Positions 36,384 to 44,982 of a stretch of DNA of 64,000 nucleotides are shown piece by piece. The notes beneath the pieces were generated by a model. The model saw nothing but the letters and a program-made list of their open reading frames with translations, was not told where the DNA came from and did not search any database. The number at the start of each line of letters is the position of its first letter. The stretch's first letter is position 1. The DNA lies in the NCBI GenBank assembly GCA_017305665.1, contig JAFKKH010000011.1:1-64000 (forward strand). Direction: 5' to 3'. This DNA is from Hyphomicrobiales bacterium (GTDB lineage: Bacteria; Pseudomonadota; Alphaproteobacteria; Rhizobiales; Xanthobacteraceae). A program made the position numbers and the translations under genes.

Positions 36384-38645
36384 ATGCCCTTTTCCATCAA
36401 ACGTGCTCTTCTCGCTTCGTCGTCCGCCTCGCTGCTGTGGTGCGGACCCTGCACCATGGCCATGGCGCAGAACGCGCCAGCCGCCGGCGACGCCACATTG
36501 CTTCCGGAAATCAAGGTGACGGCGCCACGCCAGCCGCAAAAGCCGAGGCGACCCAGGCGTCACATCGCAACCCAGCAGCATCGGCAGGAGCCACAGGCAC
36601 CGCCGCCAACCGAGGCCGAACGGCTGGCTGCGAAAAACAGCACGCTCGACACAGCGCGCAGCAATATCATCACGCCCGCCGGCTCGACGTCCTATGCGGT
36701 CAGCCACCAAGCCATCGCCTCGCTGCCGCAAGGTACCAACACATCGGTGGACAAGGTGCTGCTGCAGGCGCCCGGCGTCACGCAGGACTCCGCTGCCAGC
36801 GGAGACTTTCACGTCCGCAACGAGCACGGCAACCTGCAGTACCGCATCAACGGCATTGCGCTGCCCGATGGCGTCGGTGGCTTCGGCCAGATCATCGACA
36901 CCGCGCTGATCGGCAACATGTCGCTACTCACCGGTGCGCTGCCGGCGCAATACGGGCTACGCACCGCCGGGGTGATCGACATCCAGACCAGGAACGACGC
37001 GTTCAACAACAGCGGCACGGTCAGCGTCTACGGCGGCAGCCGCGGCACCATCACACCCAGCGTCGAATATGGCGGCACCGCGGGACAGACGCAGTATTTC
37101 GTCTCGGGCCGTTATTTCGGCAGCGACCTGGGCCTCGAAAATCCGACACCGAACAGAAGCGCCATCCATGATCATACCGATCAGGAAAAGGGCTTCCTGT
37201 ATCTCTCGACCGTGCTCGACCCGACCAGTCGCCTGACCTTCATGAGCGGGGTCTCCAACGGCAGCTATCAGATTCCGAACAATCCGGGGCAGACGCCGGC
37301 CTTTACGGCTTATGGCGTCTCCAATTTCGACTCCACGCAGCTCGATCAGCGGCAGCACGAATTCAATCAGTTCAACGTGCTCGCCTACCAGAAATCAGGC
37401 GACGGTATCGACTACCAGATTTCCTACTTCAACCGAACAAGCACGCTGCACTTCACGCCGGACCTGATCGGCGATCTCATCTTCAACGGCGTCGCCTCCG
37501 ACGTCTATCGTCGCAGCATCGTCAACGGGATTCAGGAAGATACCGCCTGGCGCGTCGGCTATGCCCACACGCTGCGTTTCGGGTTCTCCGTCAGCGCCGA
37601 GAATTCACTGGTCAACAACACGTCCACCCTGCTGCCGCTGGACGGCGCCGGCAATCCGGTCGACGCGCCGTTCAGCGTGCTGGATTCGAACACCAAAACC
37701 GGCTTGCTGTTCGGTACCTACCTGCAGGACGAATGGCGGATCAACGATCAGTTGACACTCAACGCCGGCCTGCGCTTCGACCAGATGGAGCAATACATCA
37801 GCGCCAACCAGTTGAGCCCGCGCATCAACCTGACATGGAAACCGTTCGAGGGCACCACGTTCCACGCCGGCTACGCGCGCAACTTCACACCGCCGCAGCA
37901 GGTGCTGGCGGCGCCGGTCAACCTCGCGCTGGTGCAGAACACGACACAGCAACCCTCCGTCACCACCAACGACCCGGTTTTGCCGGAGCGATCGCATGTG
38001 TTCGATGTCGGCGTGACGCAGAAGATTTATGCGATTCCCGGACTCGAGGTTGGCCTCGACGCCTATTACAAGAAGGCCCGCGACCTGCTCGACGACGGCC
38101 AGTTCGGCGCGGCCTACGTGCTGACCGCCTTCAACTACGAGACGGCCGAAAACGCCGGCGTCGAATTCAAGAGCACCTACACCAACGGCAATTTCCGCGC
38201 CTATGGCAACATCGCCTGGGGCCGGCAAATCGCGCGCAACGTGGTCTCGAACCAGTACCTGTTCGACGCGGCCGATCTCGCTTACATCGCGGGTCATTCC
38301 GTCTACACCGACCATGCCCAGCTCTGGACGGCATCGGCCGGTGCCTCATACCTGTGGCACGGCACGCGATTGAGTGCATCCTTCATCTTCGGCAGCGGCC
38401 TGCGCGCCGATGGCGCGGACGGCACGCCGAACGGCGGCCATGTGCCGTCCTACACCCAGGTCAATCTTGGCCTGTCGCACGACTTCAATATCGTCAGCGC
38501 GACTAAGCCAACCACGCTGCGGTTCGATGTCGTCAACCTGTTCGACACCGTCTACCAGATCAGGGACGGCTCGGGGATTGGCGTATTCGCTCCGCAATAC
38601 GGTCCGCGCCGCGGATTCTATTTCGGCGTCGCACAGAAGTTTTGA
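36384..38645 (+). CDS. TonB-dependent outer-membrane receptor
   Basis: A 753-residue receptor. A signal peptide ends near AMAQNA. The TonB-box-like sequence PEIKVTAP is followed by a basic, Pro/Gln-rich linker. The plug domain starts near SHQAIASLPQGTN and includes VDKVLLQAPGV. The rest is a beta-barrel ending in YFGVAQKF, with the terminal Phe required for assembly. The substrate is not visible; the Zur-like operator upstream of the preceding gene suggests zinc or a zinc complex, and TBDRs for cobalamin or siderophores are the alternatives. The 150 bases before it contain no gene. Confidence 0.9.
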   Translation: MPFSIKRALLASSSASLLWCGPCTMAMAQNAPAAGDATLLPEIKVTAPRQPQKPRRPRRHIATQQHRQEPQAPPPTEAERLAAKNSTLDTARSNIITPAGSTSYAVSHQAIASLPQGTNTSVDKVLLQAPGVTQDSAASGDFHVRNEHGNLQYRINGIALPDGVGGFGQIIDTALIGNMSLLTGALPAQYGLRTAGVIDIQTRNDAFNNSGTVSVYGGSRGTITPSVEYGGTAGQTQYFVSGRYFGSDLGLENPTPNRSAIHDHTDQEKGFLYLSTVLDPTSRLTFMSGVSNGSYQIPNNPGQTPAFTAYGVSNFDSTQLDQRQHEFNQFNVLAYQKSGDGIDYQISYFNRTSTLHFTPDLIGDLIFNGVASDVYRRSIVNGIQEDTAWRVGYAHTLRFGFSVSAENSLVNNTSTLLPLDGAGNPVDAPFSVLDSNTKTGLLFGTYLQDEWRINDQLTLNAGLRFDQMEQYISANQLSPRINLTWKPFEGTTFHAGYARNFTPPQQVLAAPVNLALVQNTTQQPSVTTNDPVLPERSHVFDVGVTQKIYAIPGLEVGLDAYYKKARDLLDDGQFGAAYVLTAFNYETAENAGVEFKSTYTNGNFRAYGNIAWGRQIARNVVSNQYLFDAADLAYIAGHSVYTDHAQLWTASAGASYLWHGTRLSASFIFGSGLRADGADGTPNGGHVPSYTQVNLGLSHDFNIVSATKPTTLRFDVVNLFDTVYQIRDGSGIGVFAPQYGPRRGFYFGVAQKF

Positions 38646-38649
38646 GGCT

Positions 38650-38690
38650 CGTCATTCCGGGACGTCGCGAAGCGACGAACCCGGAATCTC
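38650..38690. repeat. Intergenic repeat of the CGTCATTCCGGG family (short copy)
   Basis: CGTCATTCCGGG followed by GTCGCGAAGCGAC hairpin and CCCGGAATC, directly after the receptor stop codon. The hairpin GTCGC-GAA-GCGAC could contribute to termination. Confidence 0.6.
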
Positions 38691-38722
38691 GTTTCATGTT
38701 TGACAAACATGCGTCTTGCCTG

Positions 38723-38798
38723 CGTCATTGCAAGCGAAGCAATCCAGTTCTTTCTTGAACCTCTGGATTGCTTCGTCGCTTCGCTCCTCGCAATGACG
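38723..38798. repeat. Intergenic repeat of the CGTCATTGCGAGG family
   Basis: CGTCATTGCAAGCGAAGCAATCCAG on the left pairs with CTGGATTGCTTCG and CCTCGCAATGACG on the right. Similar copies are at 12935-13017 and 58108-58183. Confidence 0.7.
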
Positions 38799-38831
38799 AA
38801 GAAACACCTCAAATGCCAATTGGCGATGTCA

Positions 38832-39350
38832 TCACGCCTCGCGCGCGAACGTCCAGTCCGGACGCACCATGCCGGAGACGCCTTCAAAAGCGCCGGGCAC
38901 CAGTTCGCACACCAGGAGCCGCGCACGATCGACGGGGCCCGGCATATCAACCTGCCCTTTCGGAATCGCCTTGAACCCGACCCGCTTGTAGTAGGCCTCG
39001 TCACCGACCAGCACCACCAGCCGATGGCCCTTGGCCTTGGCGTCGCCGAGCGCACGGTCGAGCAGCGCACGGCCGACCCCGCGATCGCGGAACGGTTGTT
39101 CCACCGTCAGCGGGCCGAGCAGCAACGCCGGGGTATCGCCGATGCAGACCGGAAGCTGGCGCACCGAGCCGACCAGCAGGGTGCCGATTCGCGCCGTGAA
39201 GGATACGTCGAGCAGATGATCGACCTGCTCGCGCAGCCGATAGGCGCTGAGCACGAAGCGGCCGGGGCCGAAGGTGCGCTCGTGCAGACGCTCGATCGCC
39301 TGCGCGTCGTTGGGGGTTTCGGCAAGGATGGTCAGGGACAGGTCGGACAT
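38832..39350 (-). CDS. GNAT-family N-acetyltransferase, YhbS type
   Basis: A 172-residue GNAT protein of the COG3153 kind. The acetyl-CoA loop is LGPLTVEQPFRDRGVGRALLDRAL, with the Q/R-x-x-G-x-G/A pattern complete, and GDEAYYKRVGFKAIPKGQ at the C-terminal side is typical of YhbS. The substrate is unknown. The start at 39350 (MSDLSLTI) is preferred over 39368. A Nudix gene lies about 70 bases upstream in the same direction, so they may be cotranscribed. Confidence 0.85.
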   Translation of the reverse strand: MSDLSLTILAETPNDAQAIERLHERTFGPGRFVLSAYRLREQVDHLLDVSFTARIGTLLVGSVRQLPVCIGDTPALLLGPLTVEQPFRDRGVGRALLDRALGDAKAKGHRLVVLVGDEAYYKRVGFKAIPKGQVDMPGPVDRARLLVCELVPGAFEGVSGMVRPDWTFAREA

Positions 39351-39417
39351 GGGAGAGGCGGATAGCATCTGGCGGCGACGCGGTCCATCGCCTGTGACAG
39401 GTCGACGACCGATCCGT

Positions 39418-39906
39418 TCATCTGCGCCAGGTCAGGATCGGCGGCACCCTGTCGAGGACTTCGGCGATCCGGAGCCGCGTCCCGGCCGTGGTCTCCGGCG
39501 GCAGGGCATCAGCGGCGAAAAAGCCGCACGCGATGATCTCGCGATTGGGTTCGGGCAGCCGGTCCTGATGAAAATCCTTCACGACGTAGACCGCAACGTG
39601 GTCGCGGGGCGAGACATGACTGTTGAGGAAAACGCCATGCAAAGCCGGCTCTCCCACAACCTCAATCCGCCCTTCCTCCATCAGCTCGCGCTGCAAACCG
39701 CTCCGAAACGTCTCGCCGACCTCGACGCCGCCGCCCGGCAGGTGCCAGCCCACCACATAACTGTGCTTCACCAGGAACACGCGGTTGTCGCTGTCGAGTA
39801 CGACACCGCGCACGCCCAGCGTCATGCCGCGGGCGAACCGCCAGTACAGATGGAAAAACCGGCGCAGCATGGGCTCGAAACCGCGGCGCAGACCTTGCAG
39901 ATTCAT
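39418..39906 (-). CDS. Nudix hydrolase
   Basis: A 162-residue Nudix protein. The box is GGGVEVGETFRSGLQRELMEEGRI, with GWHLPGGG before it. This is close to the G-x5-E-x7-REUxEExGU pattern, with Gly-Arg where Gly-U is expected at the end. The N-terminal extension LRRFFHLYWRFARG is basic and aromatic, common in this subgroup. The substrate is unknown. The start at 39906 is the first that fits the family. It is divergent from mbfA. Confidence 0.8.
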   Translation of the reverse strand: MNLQGLRRGFEPMLRRFFHLYWRFARGMTLGVRGVVLDSDNRVFLVKHSYVVGWHLPGGGVEVGETFRSGLQRELMEEGRIEVVGEPALHGVFLNSHVSPRDHVAVYVVKDFHQDRLPEPNREIIACGFFAADALPPETTAGTRLRIAEVLDRVPPILTWRR

Positions 39907-39941
39907 GGATCGATTCCGGATTGATTTTGCGATTGCCCGCC

Positions 39942-39953
39942 CAAGAATTCTTG
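39942..39953. promoter_or_regulatory. Perfect 12-bp palindrome in the mbfA upstream region
   Basis: CAAGAATTCTTG lies 54 bases before the GTG start of mbfA, in the region divergent to the Nudix gene. AGAA/TTCT half-sites recall iron-responsive Irr operators (ICE), but those have a spacer between the halves, so the assignment is tentative. Confidence 0.35.
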
Positions 39954-40006
39954 CATCATAGCGGGGCTCTTGCCAAAACTTGAGAACATTCGGGAGGCGA
40001 GGCAGC

Positions 40007-40963
40007 GTGAAACAGTTTGCGGATCTGACGGAACGCGAGATTCTGGCGCTCGCCATTTCGAACGAGGAAGAGGACAGCCGCATCTATCACGGTTTCGCCG
40101 AAGGGCTGGCCGAGCAATTCCCGGCATCGTCCGCCATTCTCTCCGGCATGGCGGACGAGGAAGTCCGTCACCGTACGCGATTGTTCGAGCTCTACCGTGA
40201 AAAATTCGGCGACTATCTGCCGCTGATCCGCCGTCAAGACGTCAAGGGGTTCATCAAGCGCAAGCCGCTGTGGCTGACCCGGCCGCTGCATCTCGATGAC
40301 GTCCGCAAGTACGTCCTCGGCATGGAGAAGGAGGCGGCGCGGTTCTATCGCAAGGCAGCCGAAACCACGCGCGACGCATCCACGCGCGAACTGCTGATCG
40401 GCCTCGCCGAGGAAGAAGACAAGCACGATTCGCTTGCCGAACACCTCACTGCGAAACATCTGACGGAAACGGTCAGGGCCACTGAGACCGACAGCGAACG
40501 CCGCGCCTTCATCTTGCAGTATGTGCAGCCGGGTCTCGTCGGCCTCATGGACGGCTCGGTCTCGACGCTGGCGCCGCTGTTCGCCGCGGCCTTTGCGACC
40601 CACAAGCCGTTCGAGACGTTTCTGGTCGGCCTTGCCGCGTCGGTCGGCGCCGGCATTTCCATGGGATTTGCCGAAGCGCTGTCGGATGATGGGACGCTGA
40701 GCGGCCGCGGCTCGCCCTGGATTCGTGGCGGCGTCTGCGGCCTGATGACGGCGGTCGGCGGCCTCGGCCACACCCTGCCCTATCTGATCCCGGATTTTTA
40801 TGTGGCGACCGTGCTTGCGGTTGCAGTGGTGGTCGTCGAGCTCGGCGTGATCTCCTGGGTGCGTCACCGTTTCATGGATACGCCATGGTTACAGGCGACA
40901 TTCCAGATCGCGGTCGGTGGCGCACTGGTATTTCTCGCCGGCATCCTCATTGGCAGCGCCTAG
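40007..40963 (+). CDS. mbfA: Membrane-bound ferritin-like protein MbfA
   Basis: A 318-residue fusion of an N-terminal ferritin-like (erythrin/rubrerythrin-type) domain and a C-terminal VIT1/CCC1-type membrane domain. In the first, Glu/His ligands appear in ISNEEEDSRIYHGF, MADEEVRHRTRLFE, GMEKEAARFYRKAA and GLAEEEDKHDSLAEH. The second has GLVGLMDGSVSTLAPLFAAA and several transmembrane helices. In Bradyrhizobium and Agrobacterium, MbfA exports iron and is under Irr control; that role is inferred here. GTG at 40007 is chosen because GGGAGG lies at a good distance upstream. Confidence 0.92.
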   Translation: MKQFADLTEREILALAISNEEEDSRIYHGFAEGLAEQFPASSAILSGMADEEVRHRTRLFELYREKFGDYLPLIRRQDVKGFIKRKPLWLTRPLHLDDVRKYVLGMEKEAARFYRKAAETTRDASTRELLIGLAEEEDKHDSLAEHLTAKHLTETVRATETDSERRAFILQYVQPGLVGLMDGSVSTLAPLFAAAFATHKPFETFLVGLAASVGAGISMGFAEALSDDGTLSGRGSPWIRGGVCGLMTAVGGLGHTLPYLIPDFYVATVLAVAVVVVELGVISWVRHRFMDTPWLQATFQIAVGGALVFLAGILIGSA

Positions 40964-40964
40964 C

Positions 40965-41009
40965 GCATGATCCGGAAAAGTGGGGACCGGCTTTCCGGAG
41001 AGATCATGC
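40965..41009. repeat. Intergenic palindrome of the GCATGATCCGGAAAAG type
   Basis: GCATGATCCGGAAAAG on the left and CTTTCCGG-AGA-GATCATGC on the right, a 45-bp imperfect hairpin immediately after mbfA. Similar elements are common in rhizobial genomes. It could also end mbfA transcription. Confidence 0.65.
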
Positions 41010-41057
41010 GGCAAAAAAATCCATCATGTTTGCCCTTTCGATAATGGTGTCTCCATA

Positions 41058-41939
41058 ATGGCGGCATACACCCTCGCCCATCTGTCCGACCCTCATCTCG
41101 CGCCGCTGCCGCGGGCACGACCGCTTCAACTCGCGAACAAGCGCGCGCTGGGCTACCTGAACTGGAAACGCAATCGTCATGCAATCCACCGGCGCGATGT
41201 CGTCGACGCGCTGGTCGCGGACGTGAAAGCGCAGACGCCCGATCACATCGCCGTCACCGGCGACCTCGTCAATCTCGCACTACCCGATGAATTCACCCAA
41301 GCCGCCGCGTGGCTCGCAAGCGTGGGCGCGCCGCGTGACATCACGCTCGTGCCCGGCAATCACGACGCTTATGTCGCATCCGCCAATCCCCGCCTTGCCG
41401 AATGGCAGGACTACATGCGCGGCGATGCCGGCGATGCGGGACCGCCATTTCCATTCCTGCGCCGCAGGGGACCGCTGACCCTGATCGGCGTGTCGTCAGC
41501 CGTGCCGACCGCTCCCTTCATGGCCACCGGAAGGCTAGGGCAAGATCAGCTCGAGGCGCTCGATCGCATTCTTTCGCAAGCTTCTGACGATCCAAACTTT
41601 CGCGTGCTGTTGATCCATCATCCGCTGCAATCCAAATCATCCTACAAGCGATTGACCGATGCGGACGCGCTAATCGCGCTCTTGAAGCGCTATCGGGTCG
41701 ATCTCATCCTGCACGGCCACGATCATATCCACTCCACCATGTGGTTCGAGGGACCGCATGGCCGCGTTCCCGCTATCGGCGTGCCATCGGCGTCGGCGGT
41801 GCCGCACGGGCATACCCCTGCTGCCGCCTACAACCTGTTTTCCATCGTGCGCGAAGGCGATACCTGGCGCTGCGAGCAACGGGTGCGCAGTTTCGTCGGC
41901 GACGAGATCGCCGACGTGCGGAATGTCAGGGTGATTTGA
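41058..41939 (+). CDS. Calcineurin-like metallophosphoesterase
   Basis: A 293-residue cytoplasmic phosphoesterase. All motifs of the family are visible: LAHLSDPHL (DxH), VTGDLVNLA (GD), LVPGNHDAY (GNHD), the His in LLIHHPL and LHGHDHIHS (GHxH). These coordinate a dinuclear metal centre. Relatives hydrolyse cyclic nucleotides or other phosphoesters; the substrate is unknown. The start at 41058 fits the family N-terminus. Confidence 0.92.
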   Translation: MAAYTLAHLSDPHLAPLPRARPLQLANKRALGYLNWKRNRHAIHRRDVVDALVADVKAQTPDHIAVTGDLVNLALPDEFTQAAAWLASVGAPRDITLVPGNHDAYVASANPRLAEWQDYMRGDAGDAGPPFPFLRRRGPLTLIGVSSAVPTAPFMATGRLGQDQLEALDRILSQASDDPNFRVLLIHHPLQSKSSYKRLTDADALIALLKRYRVDLILHGHDHIHSTMWFEGPHGRVPAIGVPSASAVPHGHTPAAAYNLFSIVREGDTWRCEQRVRSFVGDEIADVRNVRVI

Positions 41940-41972
41940 GGAGCGCGTTCGAACGATTGCGTCGTCCCTGCG

Positions 41973-42530
41973 CTATAAACTCCTGAGCGCTGCAATCAGC
42001 GCGAAGCCGAAAAGCGCCGCGACGCCGACAATGAATCCGAACGCGAACGTCCAGAACCCGCCCCGGCGCGGCTTTTCGGTTTCCTTGGCTTCCACCTCCG
42101 GCAGCGGCGTCGCCACCAGTGCATGCTCGCGTTCGATCATGCGGCGGGCGACGTAGTCGGTGACGGCATCGACAATCGCCGCCACGTCATGGGATTCTGC
42201 GAGCACGATCCGGCCGTAGCGGGTGTCCTGCACGAAGCGATACATGCGCTTGTCGCGGCCCATCAGAACATGCGCCACCACATCGATCCACAGCCGTGGC
42301 GTATCGCCCTGGCTAATGCCGCGATCGAACAGGTCGACTTGGTCCGGCACCTGCGCGAACAGCGGATCGAGCGCCTCGTTGAGAATCTCGAGGCGGGCGA
42401 CTTCGGCATCGCGCAGATCGACGACGACGCCGGTCCGGTCGGCGGCCTCGATCCGCGCCTGACGCAATGCATCGCGCAGCCGCACCGGCTTCGCCGCCGT
42501 GCCCGTTCCGATACTCTGAGCGTCCGCCAT
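41973..42530 (-). CDS. Conserved hypothetical protein with C-terminal membrane anchor
   Basis: A 185-residue protein I cannot assign. The N-terminal two thirds look globular (AEVARLEILNEALDPLF, LWIDVVAHVLMGRDKRMYRFVQDTRYGRIVLAES) and predict a mixed alpha/beta fold. The last 25 residues are a single transmembrane helix (WTFAFGFIVGVAALFGFALIAAL). It is a tail-anchored-type arrangement. It converges on the metallophosphoesterase gene. Codon use is like its neighbours, so it is probably a native gene. Confidence 0.7.
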   Translation of the reverse strand: MADAQSIGTGTAAKPVRLRDALRQARIEAADRTGVVVDLRDAEVARLEILNEALDPLFAQVPDQVDLFDRGISQGDTPRLWIDVVAHVLMGRDKRMYRFVQDTRYGRIVLAESHDVAAIVDAVTDYVARRMIEREHALVATPLPEVEAKETEKPRRGGFWTFAFGFIVGVAALFGFALIAALRSL

Positions 42531-42765
42531 TAGTTCTTTGCCCTTCCGAAGGTCCGGCTGGCATTAACCTAGCAGTAACCCTGTCCGGAGCAAAGACCCT
42601 TTGTTTCCAAATACTTATAATAATCCACCGGACCGAATCCGGGTTGATGGCCTGCGAGTCCCCACCGCGCCTCGACTCGAACGAGAACGGCCCCACCCGG
42701 AAAACCGGATGGGGCCGCCCCTCCTTGGACGTTTCTTGGTAGAGCCGTCTTGAAAATCTCTCGCG

Positions 42766-42975
42766 TCAACTCGCTAGGCGGCTCGGCTCTTCCACGATGG
42801 AGAAGCGCACGCCCGCCTTGTGGCGATTCTCTTCCGAGACCACCTTCCAGGCGTCCTCGGCTTCCTTCCGTGTCTTGAAGGGACCCTGCACCTGGGCGGA
42901 GCCTTCCACGAGCTTGTGGAAGTTCATCGATCCGAACTCGCCGCCAATCACCCAGAAATTGCTACCCATTGTCAT
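42766..42975 (-). CDS. Small DUF4170-type protein
   Basis: A 69-residue protein. The sequence FWVIGGEFGSMNFHKLVEGSAQVQGPFKTRKEAEDAWKVVSEE matches the small DUF4170 family of Alphaproteobacteria, of unknown function. Three closely spaced ATG codons exist; the one at 42975 lies six bases after AAGGAG and is preferred. It is only 14 bases downstream of aceA, so it may be cotranscribed. Confidence 0.8.
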   Translation of the reverse strand: MTMGSNFWVIGGEFGSMNFHKLVEGSAQVQGPFKTRKEAEDAWKVVSEENRHKAGVRFSIVEEPSRLAS

Positions 42976-42989
42976 AGTCATCTCCTTCG

Positions 42990-44627
42990 TTAGCCGAACT
43001 GGTTCATGGTGTTGTGCGCGCCGCCCGCCTTCAGGGCAGCCTCGCCTGCGAAGTATTCCTTGTGGTCGTCGCCGATATCCGAGCCGGCCATGTTCTGGTG
43101 GCGGACGCAGGCGACGCCCTGGCGGATCTCCTGGCGCTGAACGTTTCTCACGTAACCGAGCATGCCCTGCTCGCCGAAGTAGTCCTTGGCGAGGGTGTCG
43201 GTCGACAGCGCAGCCGTGTGATAGGTCGGCAGCGTGATCAGGTGGTGGAAGATGCCGGCGCGCTTCGCCGAATCCGCCTGGAAGGTGCGGATCAGGTCGT
43301 CGGCCCGCTTCGCCAGCGGAGTCTCGTCATATTCCGCTTTCATGAGCTCGGCGCGATTGTACTTGCTGACGTCCTCGCCGGCCGCCTTCATCTCGTCATA
43401 CACCTGCCAACGGAAGTTGAGCGTCCAGTTGAACGACGGCGAATTGTTGTAAGCGAGCTTCGCATTCGGGATCACTTCGCGAATGCGATCGACCATGCTG
43501 GCGATCTGCTCGATGTTCGGCCGCTCGGTTTCGATCCACAGCAGGTCTGCGCCGTTCTGCAACGAGGTGATGCAGTCGAGCACGACGCGGTCCTGACCAG
43601 TGCCGGGACGGAACTGGTACAAATTGCTGGGCAGGCGCTTCGGACGCATCATCTTGCCGTTCTGGTTGATGATGACGTCGCCGTTTTTCGCGTTCGCCGC
43701 CGTCACCTCCTCGCAATCGAGGAAGCTGTTGTACTTGTCGCCGAGATCGCCCGGCTTGTGGCTGACGGCGATCTGCTGCGTCAGGCCCGCGCCGAGCGAA
43801 TCCGTGCGGGTGACGACGATGCCGTCTTCGATGCCGAGTTCGAGGAAGGCGTGGCGGCAAGCGCGGATCTTGGCCAGGAAGACCTCGTGCGGCACGGTGA
43901 CCTTGCCGTCCTGATGGCCGCACTGCTTCTCGTCGGAGACCTGGTTCTCGATCTGGAGCGCGCAAGCGCCCGCCTCGATCATCTTCTTCGCCAGCAGATA
44001 GGTCGCTTCCGCGTTGCCGAAGCCGGCATCGATGTCGGCGATGACAGGAACGACGTGGGTCTGGAAGTTGTCGATCTTCTCGATCAGCTCCGCTTCCTTC
44101 GCCTTGTCGCCGGCCTTGCGAGCCGCGTCGAGCGCGCGGAAGGTGTCATTGAGCTCACGCGAGTCGGCCTGACGCAGGAAGGTGTAGAGCTCCTGAATCA
44201 GCGCCGGCACCGAGGTCTTCTCGTGCATGGACTGGTCCGGCAGCGGGCCGAATTCGGAACGCAGCGCGGCGACCATCCAGCCCGACAGGTACAGATAGGT
44301 GCGGTCGGTGGTGCCGAAGTGCTTCTTCACCGAGATCAGCTTCTGCTGCGCGATGAAGCCATGCCAGCAGCCGAGCGACTGGGTGTACTTGGTCGCGTCC
44401 TGATCGTAGCGCTCCATGTCGGCGCGCATCAGCGCAGCGGTGTAGCGGGCGATGTCGAGGCCGGTCTTGAAGCGATTCTGGAGGCGCATCCGGGCGATGG
44501 CCTCGGCGGTCACGCCGTTCCAGGTCTCCTTGGTCTTGAGCAATGCGGCCGCAGCCTCGACCTCGCTCAGATAGGAGCCGGTGCCGAGAAGGGTCTGATC
44601 GCTGATCCCACGTGGCTGGAAGTTCAT
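42990..44627 (-). CDS. aceA: Isocitrate lyase (glyoxylate cycle)
   Basis: A 545-residue isocitrate lyase of the long subtype, cleaving isocitrate into glyoxylate and succinate for growth on acetate and fatty acids. The metal-binding VIADIDAGFGN and the catalytic loop K234-Q235-C236-G237-H238 are present; the second Lys of the canonical KKCGH is Gln, as in other long ICLs. The start at 44627 is the family start, with AAAGGAC upstream. Divergently lies a RamB/ScfR-like regulator, which is a plausible controller. Malate synthase is not in the window. Confidence 0.96.
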   Translation of the reverse strand: MNFQPRGISDQTLLGTGSYLSEVEAAAALLKTKETWNGVTAEAIARMRLQNRFKTGLDIARYTAALMRADMERYDQDATKYTQSLGCWHGFIAQQKLISVKKHFGTTDRTYLYLSGWMVAALRSEFGPLPDQSMHEKTSVPALIQELYTFLRQADSRELNDTFRALDAARKAGDKAKEAELIEKIDNFQTHVVPVIADIDAGFGNAEATYLLAKKMIEAGACALQIENQVSDEKQCGHQDGKVTVPHEVFLAKIRACRHAFLELGIEDGIVVTRTDSLGAGLTQQIAVSHKPGDLGDKYNSFLDCEEVTAANAKNGDVIINQNGKMMRPKRLPSNLYQFRPGTGQDRVVLDCITSLQNGADLLWIETERPNIEQIASMVDRIREVIPNAKLAYNNSPSFNWTLNFRWQVYDEMKAAGEDVSKYNRAELMKAEYDETPLAKRADDLIRTFQADSAKRAGIFHHLITLPTYHTAALSTDTLAKDYFGEQGMLGYVRNVQRQEIRQGVACVRHQNMAGSDIGDDHKEYFAGEAALKAGGAHNTMNQFG

Positions 44628-44982
44628 AGCGTGTCCTTTCTTAAAATCCACATTCGTGACAGTGCATTGCGAAACGTGGCGACAGGTAAACGCGAAAACC
44701 GGAAATTCGTACAGATAGCTTGATTTCAAATGATGATGTCATGTAACATACGTACATGTCATGGATGTTATTTTGTAAAGTTTGTAAAATTTACAGGCAT
44801 AACAACGTGAAACGGCGGAAATCCCGCCTGCCGCGCAAAAGTGATGAGGCGAACTCAAGGCAACGCGAATCCGTTGCGGCGAAACCAAGGCAGCGCTGAC
44901 CGCGACTCTGGCGGCGGGTTCAGCCGCCACCGCGACGATCGAGAGAGGTGCCGGCGGCACCGGCACGAGACGAGAGGCGACC
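44628..44982. promoter_or_regulatory. Divergent aceA / regulator intergenic region with repeat sites
   Basis: A 355-base AT-richer non-coding region. It contains ATGTCATG twice at a 20-base period (44736-44743 and 44756-44763), TTTGTAAA twice (44772-44779 and 44781-44788), and the palindrome TGTAAA-A-TTTACA (44783-44795). The TTTGTAAA motif resembles the TTTGCAAA core of RamB sites in Corynebacterium, and the adjacent gene is a RamB-like regulator. Promoter hexamers are not clear. Confidence 0.55.

Noticed and set aside
40964-41057. Upstream extension of the metallophosphoesterase frame from 40980.
   Set aside because: It lies within a dispersed palindrome, and the family N-terminus starts at 41058.
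43014-44723. A 569-codon plus-strand frame over aceA.
   Set aside because: It mirrors the codon structure of isocitrate lyase on the other strand and shows no independent motif.
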